In this document: piece by piece, positions 54,605-54,731 of the stretch
How the letters are laid out: each line of letters begins with the position of its first letter
Numbering within the stretch: the stretch's first letter is position 1
Assembly (NCBI GenBank): GCA_036675475.1
Contig: JAKFEY010000013.1
Span: 1-54,731 of the forward strand
Length of the DNA stretch: 54,731 nt
Reading direction: 5' to 3'
Source: JALYRV01 sp036675475
Lineage (GTDB): Bacteria > Acidobacteriota > Vicinamibacteria > Vicinamibacterales > SCN-69-37
Made by a program: the position numbers and the translations under genes
Notes under the pieces: generated by a model
What the model saw: only the letters and a program-made list of their open reading frames with translations
Told to the model about the DNA's origin: nothing
The model's database searches: none

Positions 54605-54731
54605 TGTGAATTGAGAGTTGGTGAGTTAAGAGTTGAGAATTGCTGTCTGAGTGCTGCCAAGCAGCTGCTGGGCAGCAATTCTTAATTCTCAACTCACCAA
54701 CTCTTAACTCTGCTAACTCTGCTAACTCTGC
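54605..54731. repeat. Inverted pair of AACTCTT-family heptad repeats after ssb (copy 4)
   Basis: The left arm (about 54608-54642, GAATTGA/GAGTTGG/TGAGTTA/AGAGTTG) is the complement of the right arm (about 54677-54712). The right arm continues into three tandem GCTAACTCT-type words and the window edge. The arms flank a spacer with its own small hairpin (CAGCTGCTGGGCAGC region). It may end transcription of ssb. Confidence 0.88.

Noticed and set aside
54605..54731. CRISPR-like array after ssb and the other periodic repeats
   Set aside because: The repeat unit is 7-8 bases and degenerate, with no constant 24-40-base repeats, no unique spacers and no cas genes.

Overview
The window reads as a piece of a GC-rich chromosome from an Acidobacteriota bacterium, most likely near Vicinamibacteria. 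This is inferred from the mix of genes: an Oar-type TonB receptor with a carboxypeptidase-regulatory domain, a type II secretion/type IV pilus-like cluster whose secretin carries a cohesin-like tail, a fused LptF-LptG, and a complete Tol-Pal operon. No rRNA or tRNA gene was seen, so placement rests on gene content only. The cell is clearly diderm (Tol-Pal, LptFG, secretin, TonB receptor).

Layout. 1-851: start of a peptidoglycan endopeptidase gene, cut by the window edge. 852-5497: an accessory, partly decayed zone. It holds a 40-bp palindrome, a broken gene tail, a 101-bp relic of a second comM gene, an XRE regulator fragment, a two-gene module of lower GC (FrpC-like Ca-binding protein plus small secreted protein), and an integron-type gene cassette (one membrane-protein gene between two attC-like sites) just downstream of comM. 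5498-14228: comM, a LysM lytic transglycosylase, a GT39-like glycosyltransferase, a two-gene bacterial-microcompartment unit (acylating aldehyde dehydrogenase plus BMC-H shell protein), a lipoprotein and a second lytic transglycosylase. 14267-25179: a secretion/pilus operon in the order F-E-PilM-PilN-PilO-PilP-secretin-pseudopilins, with a divergent Ig/PKD lipoprotein. 25210-35103: a peptidoglycan amino-sugar locus (serine hydrolase, SSS symporter, GHL10 glycosidase, TonB receptor, NagK-like kinase, NagB, MurQ). 35143-41378: a short MoxR ATPase, a small membrane protein, XerD, MetK, a PHP-domain protein and a YtrA-type GntR regulator behind three operator-like palindromes. 41436-49125, minus strand: fused LptF-LptG, then the run recN-miaB-bifunctional nuclease-parA-parB. 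49247-54600, plus strand: tolQ-tolR-tolA-like-tolB-pal-cpoB, then ssb.

The most unusual signal is not a gene. Short degenerate repeat arrays with a 7-nt (sometimes 8-nt) period recur at many gene ends (7051, 14227, 25176, 27731, 32356, 34127, 54605) and also inside coding sequence (miaB, the BMC aldehyde dehydrogenase). They differ in sequence but share the period, and they often supply the stop codon of the adjacent gene. A separate 21-26-bp palindrome (GCAGGCCT..AGGCCTGC) recurs at 18031, 22199, 25668 and twice at 46042-46104. It sits at gene ends or is read through in frame. These two repeat systems and the integron-like cassette are the best candidates for something undescribed. All function calls are by eye, without database searches.
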